From contig DAOWNP010000017.1 of NCBI GenBank assembly GCA_030642545.1, forward strand, positions 1 to 16,056: 16,056 nt of DNA. The letters are read 5' to 3'. The translations under genes were made by a program, and so were the position numbers. Below the pieces are notes generated by a model. The model did no database searches. It was not told the DNA's origin and worked only from the letters and a program-made list of their open reading frames with translations. The stretch is from Desulfobacteraceae bacterium (GTDB lineage: Bacteria; Desulfobacterota; Desulfobacteria; Desulfobacterales; DAOWNP01). How positions within the stretch are numbered: position 1 is the stretch's first letter; every line of letters starts with the position of its first letter. Shown one piece after another: positions 1-7,707 of the stretch.

Positions 1-36
1 GGACTTGGTAATATTAACTTAAATACTTATCTATAA
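1..36 (+). other. Possible 3' end of an upstream gene
   Basis: Reading from base 1, this frame is open for eleven codons and stops with TAA at 34-36. It may be the last codons of a gene lying to the left of the window. The fragment is too short to identify or to prove that it is coding. Confidence 0.2.
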
Positions 37-124
37 TATGTTTATAGCAAATAAAAGAGGTTCAAAAAAAGAGCAAAAAAAATTGATTGATTTAGACGCT
101 CCAGATTAAATAATTTTGGGGTTT

Positions 125-156
125 GTTCATAACACAGTTTGTCAGATGCTATGAAC
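125..156 (+). repeat. 7-bp inverted repeat (GTTCATA / TATGAAC)
   Basis: GTTCATA at 125-131 is perfectly complementary to TATGAAC at 150-156 across an 18-nt spacer. The right arm overlaps the first bases of the 17-nt direct repeat at 153-169. No T-run follows, so it is not an intrinsic terminator. It could be an operator or a weak RNA hairpin in the leader of the DUF1844 gene, or chance. Confidence 0.3.
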
Positions 157-169
157 GTGGACGAAATAA
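153..169 (+). repeat. 17-nt direct repeat, copy 1
   Basis: The 17 bases GAACGTGGACGAAATAA recur exactly, on the same strand, at 9373-9389. Both copies lie outside recognisable genes. This one is about 85 bp upstream of the DUF1844 start. Its function is unknown; see findings. Confidence 0.6.
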
Positions 170-242
170 CCAAATCCCAAAATTTAAATGGATACGAATA
201 AATGCTTTTTACTCATTAGATAAAAACCGTATATTATTGAAT

Positions 243-248
243 GGGGGG
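243..248 (+). promoter_or_regulatory. G-rich ribosome binding site for the DUF1844 gene
   Basis: A run of six G residues stands six bases ahead of the ATG at 255. It supports starting the protein there and not at the in-frame GTT/ATG-type codons further upstream, which carry no recognisable protein sequence. Confidence 0.5.
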
Positions 249-254
249 TGTATA

Positions 255-548
255 ATGTCTGAGGCAAAGCAAACTGAAGACGGTAAAAAAAAAACATTGT
301 TTCCTGGAATAAATTTTTCAACATTTTTATTTTCTTTAAATTCATCAGCTCTTTATAATCTTGGAGTAGTTGAATGTCCTGATACAGGGGAAAAAGTTGT
401 AAATCTGACAATTGCAAAGCAGACTATAGATATTATAGGGATGCTTCAGGAGAAAACTATAGGAAATTTATCTATTGAAGAAGCTAATCTGATAAAAAAT
501 ATACTACATGACTTAAGAATGATGTATGTCAATATAAAAGGCTCGTGA
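255..548 (+). CDS. DUF1844 domain protein, 97 aa
   Basis: Small cytoplasmic protein of the DUF1844 family, which is common in Desulfobacterota and some other phyla and has no established biochemical role. What supports the call is the body of the protein: the segment starting LFPGINFSTFLFSLNSSALY (residues 13-32), then LGVVE with a short polar stretch, an AKQTIDIIGMLQEKTIGNLS region and a C-terminal helix reading LIKNILHDLRMMYV. The frame is open further upstream (to 123), but ATG 255 is preferred because a G6 Shine-Dalgarno lies six bases before it and the upstream codons do not resemble the family. The stop codon is followed after 23 bases by the protease start, so the two are probably co-transcribed. 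A homopolymer A tract lies near codon 12. The family assignment is from memory of its sequence pattern. Confidence 0.8.
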   Translation: MSEAKQTEDGKKKTLFPGINFSTFLFSLNSSALYNLGVVECPDTGEKVVNLTIAKQTIDIIGMLQEKTIGNLSIEEANLIKNILHDLRMMYVNIKGS

Positions 549-559
549 CAAAATTTTTT

Positions 560-566
560 AAAGGAG
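560..566 (+). promoter_or_regulatory. Shine-Dalgarno of the degP-like gene
   Basis: AAAGGAG lies five bases ahead of ATG 572. This decides between ATG 572 and the alternative GTG at 545 that overlaps the previous stop codon. GTG 545 has no good ribosome binding site. Confidence 0.7.
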
Positions 567-571
567 AAAAA

Positions 572-2041
572 ATGTTTTTTTTTGTTAAAAACCCGGAAAA
601 ATATAATAATAGTTTTTATTGTAATTTATTTAAATTTGTATTTTGTTTTATTTTGTTCTGTTTTATAGCAAAATCTGATGTTTTTGCCATGAAAAAGGCA
701 TTTTATTTTCCGGAATCATTTAGTGTCCTTGCCGAAAATTCAGGTCCTGCTGTAGTAAATGTTAGAACAGAATCAACAAGCAGGTCTTCAGGCAGGATTT
801 TTCGCCAATTTTCAAAAAAGCCAAGAGGACATTTTGACGATAAAGACCCTTTTAACGATTTTTTCGAAAAATTTTTTGGTAATGAGCAGCAAAGAGAGTA
901 TAAAAAAAGAAGTTTAGGAACCGGCTTTATAATTGATAAAAAAGGTTATATTGTGACCAACAATCATGTTGTTGAAAAAGCAGACTCTATTAAAGTGAAG
1001 TTAAAAGATGGTAAAGAGTTTGAGGCAGAGGTTGTTGGACGTGATTCTAAAACAGATCTTGCTTTAATAAAAATAGATGCGGGATTTATGCTGCCTTATC
1101 TAAAGTTTGGAGATTCGGATAAACTTAAAGTGGGGGAATGGGTAGTTGCTATTGGAAGTCCATTTGGACTTGAGCAAACAGTAACTTCAGGTATAGTAAG
1201 TGCTAAAGGGCGTGTGATAGGGTCAGGTCCTTATGATGATTTTATACAGACAGATGCTTCTATAAATCCAGGAAACAGTGGCGGACCTCTGCTTAATATG
1301 CAGGGTGAAGTTGTTGGTATAAATACAGCTATAATTGCATCAGGAAGTGGAATTGGATTTGCTATACCTACAGGGCTTGCAAAAGGAATTATAGAACAGC
1401 TCAAGGCAAAAGGCACGGTAACCCGTGGCTGGATTGGAGTTATGATCCAGGATTTAACACCTGAGCTTTCAAGCTATTACGGCATAAAGGGGGCGGTTAA
1501 AGGAGCTCTTGTAACTGAGGTAATTGAAGGAGAGCCGGCATATAAAGCGGGTATTAAAGCTAATGATGTAATTATTAAAGTTGCAGGTCAACAAGTTAAA
1601 ACAGTTCGAGACCTTACAAGGATGATAGCAGATACAGGTGTAGGTCAGGTAGTCAGGATTAAGGTATTAAGGAAAGGCAGGGAAAAGGCTGTAAAGGTAA
1701 AAATTGCAAAAAGAGAAGATAGCAAAGTTGCTTTTGAATCAAAAAATAATTTTTTAGAAGATGAATTGGGAATTGAAGTTGCTGATCTTACAGACAACCT
1801 TGTACACAGATTTAATCTTGTGGAGAGAAAAGGAATAATTATAACGGGATTAAGTAATTCCGGTAAAGGCATACGGGCTGGTTTAAGAAAAGGTGATATA
1901 ATAAAAGAATTAAATCATAAAAAAATTGATTCTGTCGGTCAATTTAAAAAACTTATTGGTAGAATTAAAAAAGGTAAAGCAATTAATCTTTTTATTAAGA
2001 GACGATCTGTTGGATTTATTATAGTAAAACTCATAAAATAG
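572..2041 (+). CDS. degP: DegP/HtrA-type periplasmic serine protease (Do), 489 aa
   Basis: Exported serine protease/chaperone of the HtrA family that degrades or refolds misfolded envelope proteins. From ATG 572 the N-terminus has a hydrophobic segment ending near VFA (about residues 37-39), a likely signal peptide, so the enzyme should act in the periplasm. The trypsin-like domain carries the full catalytic triad: His132 in TNNHVVEKA, Asp162 in SKTDLALIKI and Ser236 in NPGNSGGPLL. PDZ1 spans about residues 286-382 (begins RGWIGVMIQDL) and a shorter PDZ2 about 399-488. Its length matches two-PDZ Do proteases. A loop rich in Phe, Asp and Lys (about 75-112) precedes the protease core, as in LA-loop-bearing DegP/DegQ. 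The gene follows the DUF1844 gene by 23 bases and precedes ispE by 66, suggesting one transcript. DegQ or MucD naming is equally possible, since the family cannot be split by eye. Confidence 0.93.
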   Translation: MFFFVKNPEKYNNSFYCNLFKFVFCFILFCFIAKSDVFAMKKAFYFPESFSVLAENSGPAVVNVRTESTSRSSGRIFRQFSKKPRGHFDDKDPFNDFFEKFFGNEQQREYKKRSLGTGFIIDKKGYIVTNNHVVEKADSIKVKLKDGKEFEAEVVGRDSKTDLALIKIDAGFMLPYLKFGDSDKLKVGEWVVAIGSPFGLEQTVTSGIVSAKGRVIGSGPYDDFIQTDASINPGNSGGPLLNMQGEVVGINTAIIASGSGIGFAIPTGLAKGIIEQLKAKGTVTRGWIGVMIQDLTPELSSYYGIKGAVKGALVTEVIEGEPAYKAGIKANDVIIKVAGQQVKTVRDLTRMIADTGVGQVVRIKVLRKGREKAVKVKIAKREDSKVAFESKNNFLEDELGIEVADLTDNLVHRFNLVERKGIIITGLSNSGKGIRAGLRKGDIIKELNHKKIDSVGQFKKLIGRIKKGKAINLFIKRRSVGFIIVKLIK

Positions 2042-2107
2042 CAGCATTTTTGTAACATATTTTGTGTTTTTGAGAAGTTACTGAATTTTTATTTAAAATT
2101 ATTAAAA

Positions 2108-2950
2108 ATGAAGATAAAATCTTTTGCAAAAATTAATTTAATTTTAAAAATAACCGGAAAAAGAGACGATGGCTATCATACTCTTTTTTCTCTGATTTGT
2201 CTTGTAGATCTGCATGATACTATATCTATTAGTAACAATAATGATAATGGTATTAATGTTTTTTGCAAGCATAAAGAGACACCTGAAGGTAGTGCAAATA
2301 TTGCATATAAAGCCGCAGCTCTTTTTTTTAAAACTTTGGGTATAAAAGGTAATGTTCTGATTAATATTGAAAAAAACATACCGGTTGCTGCAGGTCTTGG
2401 AGGAGGAAGCAGTAATGCTGCAGCGGTTTTTAACTGGTTAAACCAGGCATATGATTATCCTTTTACTCATAAAAAAATGATGGAGATGGGACTTTTCCTT
2501 GGGGCTGATATCCCGTTTTTTATTTTAGGAAAGCCGGTATATGCTACAGGTATTGGAGAAAAATTGAAATTGTGTATGAATATAAAGCCTTATTATGTAG
2601 TGCTTATTAATCAAAATATACCGGTTTCAACATCAGATGTGTATAAAAAATTTAAATTTGGATTGACAAAATCCAAAAAAAAAATTAATAAAGATACTTT
2701 TAATAAAAATAAATTTATTACTGCTTTTAATTTGTATAATGATCTTGAATCAGTAACAATATCTGATTATCCGCAAATTGAAGTTGCAAAGAATAATTTA
2801 TTGCAGTATGGAGCAGAAGGTGTGTTGATGTCTGGCAGTGGTCCGACTGTTTTTGGACTGTTTAGTAAAATATATGAAGCAGATTATGCGTATAAGGATA
2901 TTAAAAACAAGTATAACTGGAAGGTTTTTAAAACCATGCTGTTAGTATAG
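2108..2950 (+). CDS. ispE: 4-diphosphocytidyl-2-C-methyl-D-erythritol kinase (IspE), 280 aa
   Basis: Cytoplasmic GHMP-family kinase that phosphorylates CDP-methylerythritol with ATP, the fourth step of the MEP route to isoprenoid precursors. The N-terminus MKIKSFAKINLILKITGKR holds the substrate-binding Lys8. DGYHTL (about 21-26) is typical of IspE. The glycine-rich ATP loop PVAAGLGGGSSNAAA is at 92-106, the catalytic Asp134 is in GADIPFF, and the third GHMP motif appears as MSGSGPTVFGLF near residue 240. Length agrees with the family (about 280-290). The ribosome binding site is weak (AT-rich leader, no clear GGAG), so translation may be modest or coupled. The gene order ispE, tRNA-Gln, prs is a well-known deltaproteobacterial arrangement. 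Confidence 0.95.
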   Translation: MKIKSFAKINLILKITGKRDDGYHTLFSLICLVDLHDTISISNNNDNGINVFCKHKETPEGSANIAYKAAALFFKTLGIKGNVLINIEKNIPVAAGLGGGSSNAAAVFNWLNQAYDYPFTHKKMMEMGLFLGADIPFFILGKPVYATGIGEKLKLCMNIKPYYVVLINQNIPVSTSDVYKKFKFGLTKSKKKINKDTFNKNKFITAFNLYNDLESVTISDYPQIEVAKNNLLQYGAEGVLMSGSGPTVFGLFSKIYEADYAYKDIKNKYNWKVFKTMLLV

Positions 2951-2988
2951 TTTTTGATATAATATGTTAGTTTTAATAAATGTCATAA

Positions 2989-3063
2989 TGGGGCGTCGTC
3001 AAGTGGTAAGACACAGGATTTTGATTCCTGCATTCGGAGGTTCAAATCCTCCCGTCCCAGCCA
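2989..3063 (+). tRNA. tRNA-Gln (anticodon UUG), CCA encoded
   Basis: The cloverleaf folds by eye. The acceptor TGGGGCG pairs with CGTCCCA (one G-U). The D-arm includes AAGTGGTAAGAC. The anticodon stem CAGGA/TCCTG holds the loop TTTTGAT with anticodon TTG. The T-arm is GGAGG-TTCAAAT-CCTCC, and the discriminator is G followed by a genomically encoded CCA (3061-3063). The U1-A72 pair is characteristic of bacterial tRNA-Gln. It lies between ispE and prs with no terminator on either side, so it is probably processed from the operon transcript. Confidence 0.96.
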
Positions 3064-3148
3064 AATATTTAAGCTTAATACAGAAGAATTTAGAGTTTGT
3101 AAATATTATTATTTTATAAACATTAATTTTTAAGGTGTAAAAATTAAA

Positions 3149-4093
3149 ATGGCAGGATCAGAAATAAGTATATTTTCAGGGAATTCTAATCCGAAATTTG
3201 CAAATGCCGTATGTAAGTATCTAAGTACAGATCTTGGAGGTGCTACTGTTACGACATTTAGTGATGGTGAAATTCAGATTGAAATCACTGAAAACGTAAG
3301 GGGTGATGATGCATTTGTGATTCAATCAACATGTGCTCCTGTAAATAATAATCTTGTAGAATTGCTTTTAATGATTGATGCATTAAAGCGTGCTTCAGTA
3401 AAAAGAATTACTGCTGTTATACCTTATTATGGATATGCCAGGCAGGATAAAAAGGTTGCTCCAAGAGTGCCGATAAGTGCAAAGCTGGTAGCGGATCTTA
3501 TTGTTGTTGCAGGGGTAGACCGGGTAATTACCATGGATCTGCATGCAGGTCAGATACAGGGATTTTTCCGTATACCTGTAGATAATCTTTTTGCGGCACC
3601 GGTTATACTTAAGTATATTAAAGAAAAATTTGATAATGATGTTACTGTTGTATCGCCTGATGCAGGAGGAGTTGAGCGGGCAAGAGCTTTTGCAAAACGT
3701 TTGGGAGCAGGGCTTGCAATTATTGATAAACGGCGGGATAAACCAAATGAAGCAAAGGCTATGGCTGTTATAGGTAATGTAGCCGGTAAAAAGACCATAA
3801 TTATTGATGATATGGCAGATACAGCCGGAACATTAACTGAAGCATCTGCTGCTTTGAGGGCAAATGGTGCAGCAGAGGTTCATGCATGTTGTACTCATCC
3901 TGTTTTATCAGGTCCTGCGGTTAAGCGTGTAGATGGTTCTGCTTTAGATAGTCTTATAGTAACTGATACAATACCTCTTACAGATAAGGCATCCAAAGTG
4001 GGAAAGATTAAGGTGCTGTCAGTAGCACCATTAGTTGGAGAAGCAATGATCAGAAGTCACAGGGGGGATTCTGTAACCTCCTTGTTTGTATAA
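3149..4093 (+). CDS. prs: Ribose-phosphate pyrophosphokinase (PRPP synthetase), 314 aa
   Basis: Cytoplasmic enzyme that transfers pyrophosphate from ATP to ribose 5-phosphate, giving PRPP for purine, pyrimidine, NAD, His and Trp synthesis. Visible family motifs are the ATP-contacting YGYARQDKK (94-102), the divalent-metal and regulatory flag DLHAGQIQGFF (130-140), SPDAGG (169-174), the IIDKRR segment (191-196) and the ribose-5-phosphate/PRPP loop IIDDMADTAGT (218-228). Many class I enzymes have Ile where Ala221 stands in this loop, which is a conservative departure. Length and the C-terminal SVTSLF-type ending are normal for class I bacterial Prs. An AAGGTG Shine-Dalgarno (3132-3137) precedes ATG 3149 by eleven bases. 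rplY follows after 33 bases. Confidence 0.97.
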   Translation: MAGSEISIFSGNSNPKFANAVCKYLSTDLGGATVTTFSDGEIQIEITENVRGDDAFVIQSTCAPVNNNLVELLLMIDALKRASVKRITAVIPYYGYARQDKKVAPRVPISAKLVADLIVVAGVDRVITMDLHAGQIQGFFRIPVDNLFAAPVILKYIKEKFDNDVTVVSPDAGGVERARAFAKRLGAGLAIIDKRRDKPNEAKAMAVIGNVAGKKTIIIDDMADTAGTLTEASAALRANGAAEVHACCTHPVLSGPAVKRVDGSALDSLIVTDTIPLTDKASKVGKIKVLSVAPLVGEAMIRSHRGDSVTSLFV

Positions 4094-4113
4094 AATTTTA
4101 CAAAGCTTTTTAG

Positions 4114-4120
4114 AAAGGAG
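4114..4120 (+). promoter_or_regulatory. Shine-Dalgarno deciding a TTG start for rplY
   Basis: AAAGGAG with a six-base spacer stands before TTG 4127. No in-frame ATG occurs before the conserved N-terminus is already well under way, so TTG is the likely initiator. Confidence 0.7.
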
Positions 4121-4126
4121 CGTCTT

Positions 4127-4810
4127 TTGGAGTTACTTAAACTCAATGTAAAAAAGAGACTGCCTGAAGATGGTGTCTCGGTAAAAGAGCTTAGAAGAAA
4201 TAATATTATTCCTGCTGTTATGTATGGTCCAGGCAACGATGCTGTTTCATTGTCAGTGGAAAAAGGTGAGATTGACAAATTAATTAAAAATGGCGGAATT
4301 TTCAAAGCGGTAATTAATGTTATTATTGATAGCGATGAAGAAAAAATAAAAGTTGTAATGATAAAGGAGATTCAGACTCAACCATTATCCCGTGATATAC
4401 TTCATATTGATTTCTATGAAGTTAATTTAGAAAACAAAATTCGTGTTAAAATTCCTGTTGAAGTTACAGGTAAATCAGTAGGCGTTGAAATAGGTGGAAT
4501 GCTTCAGATTATCAGGCGTGAGCTTGAAATTATGTGTCTGCCTATGAATATACCTGAATCTGTGATACTTGATGTGACTGATCTTGATATTGGTGACTCT
4601 ATTCATGTTAACGATATTTCTCTACCTGAAGAGGTTGAGGTTATAGCAGATGTTAATTTCACTCTTATTACAGTTCTTATCAGTAAAGAGGAAGAGGAAG
4701 AAGTTGAAGGTGAAGAAGTTGAAGAAGGGGAAGAAGGGGCTGAAGATGATGCTGAGAGCGAAGAAGGTGCTTCTGAAGAACAAAAAAAGAAGAAGGATGC
4801 ATCTGATTAA
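4127..4810 (+). CDS. rplY: 50S ribosomal protein bL25, long CTC/TL5 form, TTG start, 227 aa
   Basis: 5S rRNA-binding ribosomal protein of the bL25/CTC family, also linked to general stress in Bacillus. The N-terminal L25 domain covers about residues 1-95 (ELRRNNIIPAVMYGPG at 21-36; QPLSRDILHIDFYEV at 85-99). The TL5-type C-terminal beta domain covers about 100-187 (IPVEVTGKSVGV, LDVTDLDIGDSIHVNDI). A strongly acidic tail from about 187 to 219 is mostly Glu, Asp and Gly, then ends in KKKKDASD. Acidic tails are common in CTC-type proteins. The start codon is TTG, chosen because of the excellent AAAGGAG six bases upstream. The gene lies between prs and pth, the usual arrangement in this group, and the three probably share a message. 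Confidence 0.95.
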   Translation: MELLKLNVKKRLPEDGVSVKELRRNNIIPAVMYGPGNDAVSLSVEKGEIDKLIKNGGIFKAVINVIIDSDEEKIKVVMIKEIQTQPLSRDILHIDFYEVNLENKIRVKIPVEVTGKSVGVEIGGMLQIIRRELEIMCLPMNIPESVILDVTDLDIGDSIHVNDISLPEEVEVIADVNFTLITVLISKEEEEEVEGEEVEEGEEGAEDDAESEEGASEEQKKKKDASD

Positions 4811-4846
4811 TCGGCAGTATATGTGCTTGCCGGGGTATTCATTAAA

Positions 4847-5419
4847 ATGATTGAGAAGAAAATTTGTCTTATAGCCGGATTGGGAAATCCAGGAGATAAA
4901 TATAAAAAAACCAGGCATAATGCAGGTTTTTTGATTATAGATGCAATCTCAAATCGTTTTAATATACCGATTAATAAAAAAAAATTTAATAACAGATATG
5001 GTTTAGGGGTATTTGAAGATAATAAAATTATTCTTGCCAAGCCTCAAAATTATATGAATTTGAGCGGACCTCCAGTTCTTGCTCTTGCTAAGTTTTATAA
5101 GGTATCATGTGATGAGATATTAATTATACATGATGATATAGATATTGTTTTTAAAAAAATAAAATTAAAAATGAAAGGAGGGGATGGAGGGCATAAAGGA
5201 ATTCATTCTTTAACAGAGGCTTTTCAAAACAATGATTTTGCAAGGCTTCGCTTTGGAATCGGGCGACCGGAGCATAACAGACCTGTTAATAAATATGTTT
5301 TAAGTGTTTTTTCAGCTGAAGATGAAAAACAGCTTGAAGGTATGCTTAAGATGTCTGTTGATGCTGTAGAAACATTATTGTGTTTTGGAAAGGCTGTCTG
5401 TATGAACAAATTTAATTGA
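4847..5419 (+). CDS. pth: Peptidyl-tRNA hydrolase, 190 aa
   Basis: Cleaves the ester bond of peptidyl-tRNAs released by stalled ribosomes, recycling tRNA in the cytoplasm. The start at ATG 4847 places the conserved GLGNPG (11-16) at the usual distance from the N-terminus. The upstream in-frame GTG at 4823 would add eight atypical residues. Catalytic His24 is in TRHNAGF, Asn68 in KPQNYMNLSG, Asp96/Asp97 in IHDDID, and the glycine-rich loop GGDGGHKGIHSL begins at 111. In E. coli the last motif has an Asn where Lys117 appears here, a difference that may be common in related bacteria but is not checked. Length is near the E. coli enzyme (194 aa). It follows rplY after 36 bases. Confidence 0.95.
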   Translation: MIEKKICLIAGLGNPGDKYKKTRHNAGFLIIDAISNRFNIPINKKKFNNRYGLGVFEDNKIILAKPQNYMNLSGPPVLALAKFYKVSCDEILIIHDDIDIVFKKIKLKMKGGDGGHKGIHSLTEAFQNNDFARLRFGIGRPEHNRPVNKYVLSVFSAEDEKQLEGMLKMSVDAVETLLCFGKAVCMNKFN

Positions 5420-5443
5420 TTTTAACAAGATTTGAAATTTTAT

Positions 5444-5450
5444 GAGGAGG
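5444..5450 (+). promoter_or_regulatory. Strong Shine-Dalgarno of hppA
   Basis: GAGGAGG with an eleven-base spacer before ATG 5462. This selects ATG 5462 over the in-frame TTG at 5432, which would put the ribosome binding site inside the coding region. Confidence 0.65.
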
Positions 5451-5461
5451 GATTTTTTTGT

Positions 5462-7471
5462 ATGGATTTTATAGCGAATAATATTCCATTAGTATGTATG
5501 CTGGTAGGTATTGTGGGTATACTTTTTGCGCTTGTTCTGGCAGGAATTGTAAAAAGTGCACCAGCAGGAAATGAAAAGATGGCTGAAATAGCATTAGCCA
5601 TTCAGGAAGGTTCAATAGCATATCTTAATCGTCAACTTAAAAGTATGTCTATTGCAGGTGCAGTAATTTTTGTAATAATTTATTTTGCAATGGGTCCTGT
5701 TAATGCTGTGGGCTTTGCTATTGGAGCAATTGCTTCATTTGTAGCAGGTTATATTGGAATGAGAGTTTCTGTTATAGCCAATGTAAGAACAGCAGAAGCT
5801 GCTAAACATGGTATGAGTGCCGGTCTTGCTATGGCATTTAAAGGTGGTTCTGTAACGGGAATGATAGTGGCTGGTCTTGCTTTAACATCAGTTGCAGGTT
5901 TTTATATGTATACTCAAGATGTTATTTCATTAGTTGCATTAGGATTTGGTGGCAGCCTTGTCTCTATTTTTGCTCGTTTAGGCGGAGGAATTTTTACCAA
6001 GGGTGCTGATGTTGGTGCTGATCTTGTTGGTAAAGTAGAAGCTGGAATTCCTGAAGATGATCCAAGGAATCCTGCAACTATTGCAGATAATGTTGGTGAT
6101 AATGTTGGTGATTGTGCTGGAATGGCAGCTGATCTTTTTGAAACATATGCAGTTACCGCAGTTGCTGCTATGCTTCTTGGTCATCTTCTTTTTCCTGAAA
6201 ATGCTATGGCAACTCTGTTTCCATTAATTCTTGGTGGAATTTCTATTATTTCTTCAATGATTGCCATGTTCTTTGTAAGACTTGGAGACAGTGAATATAT
6301 AATGGGTGCTCTTTACAAAGGAATGTTTGGAGCTGCAATTATTTCAGGTATAGTGTTCTATTATGCTGTAAAGAAATTTATTGTTGATATTCCTGGTCTT
6401 GATGCTATGAGCATTTATTACTGTACACTTATAGGTCTTGTTTTAACAGTTGTGATTGTTATTATTACTGAATACTATACAGGTATATATAAGCCGGTTA
6501 AAGATATCGCACAGGCATCAACAACAGGTCATGGAACAAATATGATAGCAGGTCTTGCTGTAAGTATGCAGTCAACAGCTGCTCCTGTACTTGCTATCTG
6601 TCTTTCAATTGGTCTTGCTCATCATTTTGCAGGAGTTTATGGAATAGCTATGGCTGCAATGGCCATGTTGTCTATGACTGGAATGGTTATAGCAATTGAT
6701 GCTTATGGTCCTATTACAGATAATGCTGGTGGAATTGCTGAAATGGCTGATATGGATGAGTCTGTACGTGCTGTAACTGATCCGCTTGATGCTGTTGGAA
6801 ATACAACTAAAGCTGTTACAAAAGGATATGCAATTGGTTCTGCCGGATTAGCTGCAATAGTTCTTTTTTCCTGTTATACTATTGAATTTAGTCTTCATGG
6901 AAAAAGCTCTGCAATTAAATTTGACCTTGCAGATGTTAATGTTTTAATAGGTCTGTTTATTGGTGGACTTCTTCCTTATCTGTTTGCATCAATAGCAATG
7001 AGTGCTGTTGGTAGAGCAGGTGGAGCTGTTGTTGAAGAAGTTCGTCGTCAATTTCGCGAAATTCCTGGAATTATGGAAAGAACAGCTAAGCCTGATTACA
7101 AAGCATGCGTTGATATTGTAACAAAATTTGCTTTAAAAGAGATGGTTTTTCCTGCACTTCTTCCTGTTGTAGTACCTATTATTGTTGGATTATTACTTGG
7201 AAAGGTTGCTCTGGGCGGTCTTTTAATTGGTAGTATAGTAACAGGTGTTTTTGTTGCTATTTCTATGACTACAGGTGGAGCAGCATGGGATAATGCAAAA
7301 AAATATATTGAGGATGGCAACCTTGGTGGAAAAGGAAGTGATGCTCATAAAGCTGCAGTTACTGGTGATACAGTAGGCGATCCATACAAGGATACAGCAG
7401 GACCTGCAATAAATCCAATGATTAAAATATTAAACGTTGTAGCACTCCTTATGGTGCCGTTTTTAATATAA
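5462..7471 (+). CDS. hppA: Membrane-bound H+-translocating pyrophosphatase, K+-independent type, 669 aa
   Basis: Integral membrane enzyme that couples hydrolysis of pyrophosphate to ion export. The protein is a chain of about 16 hydrophobic helices with the family's cytoplasmic signatures: GADVGADLVGKVE (about 181-193) followed by the EDDPRNPATIADNVGDNVGD acidic cluster that binds Mg-PPi, and the matching C-terminal cluster GDTVGDPYKDTAGPAIN. The K+-dependence site reads GNTTKAVTKG, with Lys450 and Thr453. In characterised families Lys/Thr here marks the K+-independent proton pumps (as in Rhodospirillum), whereas Ala/Gly marks K+-dependent ones. So H+ transport without a K+ requirement is inferred. 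Length is normal (650-700). Gly- and Ala-rich codons are dominated by GGT, GCT and GCA, and the ribosome binding site is strong, both suggesting high expression. It is the last gene before a strong terminator. Confidence 0.96.
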   Translation: MDFIANNIPLVCMLVGIVGILFALVLAGIVKSAPAGNEKMAEIALAIQEGSIAYLNRQLKSMSIAGAVIFVIIYFAMGPVNAVGFAIGAIASFVAGYIGMRVSVIANVRTAEAAKHGMSAGLAMAFKGGSVTGMIVAGLALTSVAGFYMYTQDVISLVALGFGGSLVSIFARLGGGIFTKGADVGADLVGKVEAGIPEDDPRNPATIADNVGDNVGDCAGMAADLFETYAVTAVAAMLLGHLLFPENAMATLFPLILGGISIISSMIAMFFVRLGDSEYIMGALYKGMFGAAIISGIVFYYAVKKFIVDIPGLDAMSIYYCTLIGLVLTVVIVIITEYYTGIYKPVKDIAQASTTGHGTNMIAGLAVSMQSTAAPVLAICLSIGLAHHFAGVYGIAMAAMAMLSMTGMVIAIDAYGPITDNAGGIAEMADMDESVRAVTDPLDAVGNTTKAVTKGYAIGSAGLAAIVLFSCYTIEFSLHGKSSAIKFDLADVNVLIGLFIGGLLPYLFASIAMSAVGRAGGAVVEEVRRQFREIPGIMERTAKPDYKACVDIVTKFALKEMVFPALLPVVVPIIVGLLLGKVALGGLLIGSIVTGVFVAISMTTGGAAWDNAKKYIEDGNLGGKGSDAHKAAVTGDTVGDPYKDTAGPAINPMIKILNVVALLMVPFLI

Positions 7472-7511
7472 AATAAAAACGATGTGATGTTTTAATTATA
7501 AGTAAGTAAAT

Positions 7512-7549
7512 AAAAAAAGGATCAGCTTTTAGCTGATCCTTTTTTTTTT
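7512..7549 (+). terminator. Strong intrinsic terminator after hppA
   Basis: A 16-bp perfect stem (7512-7527 pairing with 7531-7546) has a GGATCAGCT core, a TTT loop and a run of ten T residues on the plus strand. The mirrored A-run on the left arm means it could also stop transcription arriving on the minus strand. It closes the long plus-strand run of genes that begins with the DUF1844 gene. Confidence 0.93.
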
Positions 7550-7607
7550 GTTGAAAAAAGCTTAAAAATTTGATATAGTAAAAAAAATAGCGGTTATGTT
7601 TAAAAAA

Positions 7608-7622
7608 AACAAATGGTTTGTT
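7608..7622 (+). repeat. 6-bp inverted repeat AACAAA-TGG-TTTGTT
   Basis: A perfect 6+3+6 palindrome in the spacer between hppA and carD. It is AT-rich and lacks a T-run. It may be an operator half-site pair or chance. Confidence 0.25.
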
Positions 7623-7678
7623 ATCTTAATTAAAAAAATACAGATCTTTTTTTTGTAGCAAAATTGTAAATTAAATAT

Positions 7679-7707
7679 TTGTGTTTTTTTTTGATAAGGG
7701 GTATACT
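7679..7707 (+). promoter_or_regulatory. Candidate sigma-70 promoter for carD
   Basis: TTGTGT at 7679-7684 and TATACT at 7702-7707 are separated by 17 bases. A competing choice is TTGATA (7691-7696) with TTTACT (7714-7719), also 17 apart. Either would give a leader of roughly 100 bases before carD. The AT-rich background makes chance matches easy. Confidence 0.35.

Noticed and set aside
38..109. Short open frame of 23 codons (starts MFIANKRGSKK)
   Set aside because: It has an ATG and stop, but no ribosome binding site and no recognisable family. In AT-rich sequence a 23-codon frame is expected by chance. It could equally be part of a leader.
123..254. Upstream extension of the DUF1844 frame by 44 codons
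   Set aside because: No Shine-Dalgarno, no conserved residues, and it overlaps an inverted repeat and the 17-nt repeat. The G6 site before ATG 255 gives a better start.
2958..2963. TATAAT box just upstream of tRNA-Gln
   Set aside because: A perfect -10 match, but no acceptable -35 at 16-18 bases (the position reads CATGCT). In this AT-rich setting it is not enough to call a promoter; the tRNA may simply be processed from the ispE-prs transcript.
4650..4850. Lys-rich frame overlapping the end of rplY
   Set aside because: It is the +1 shadow of the purine-rich acidic tail of bL25, and its composition is explained entirely by that tract.
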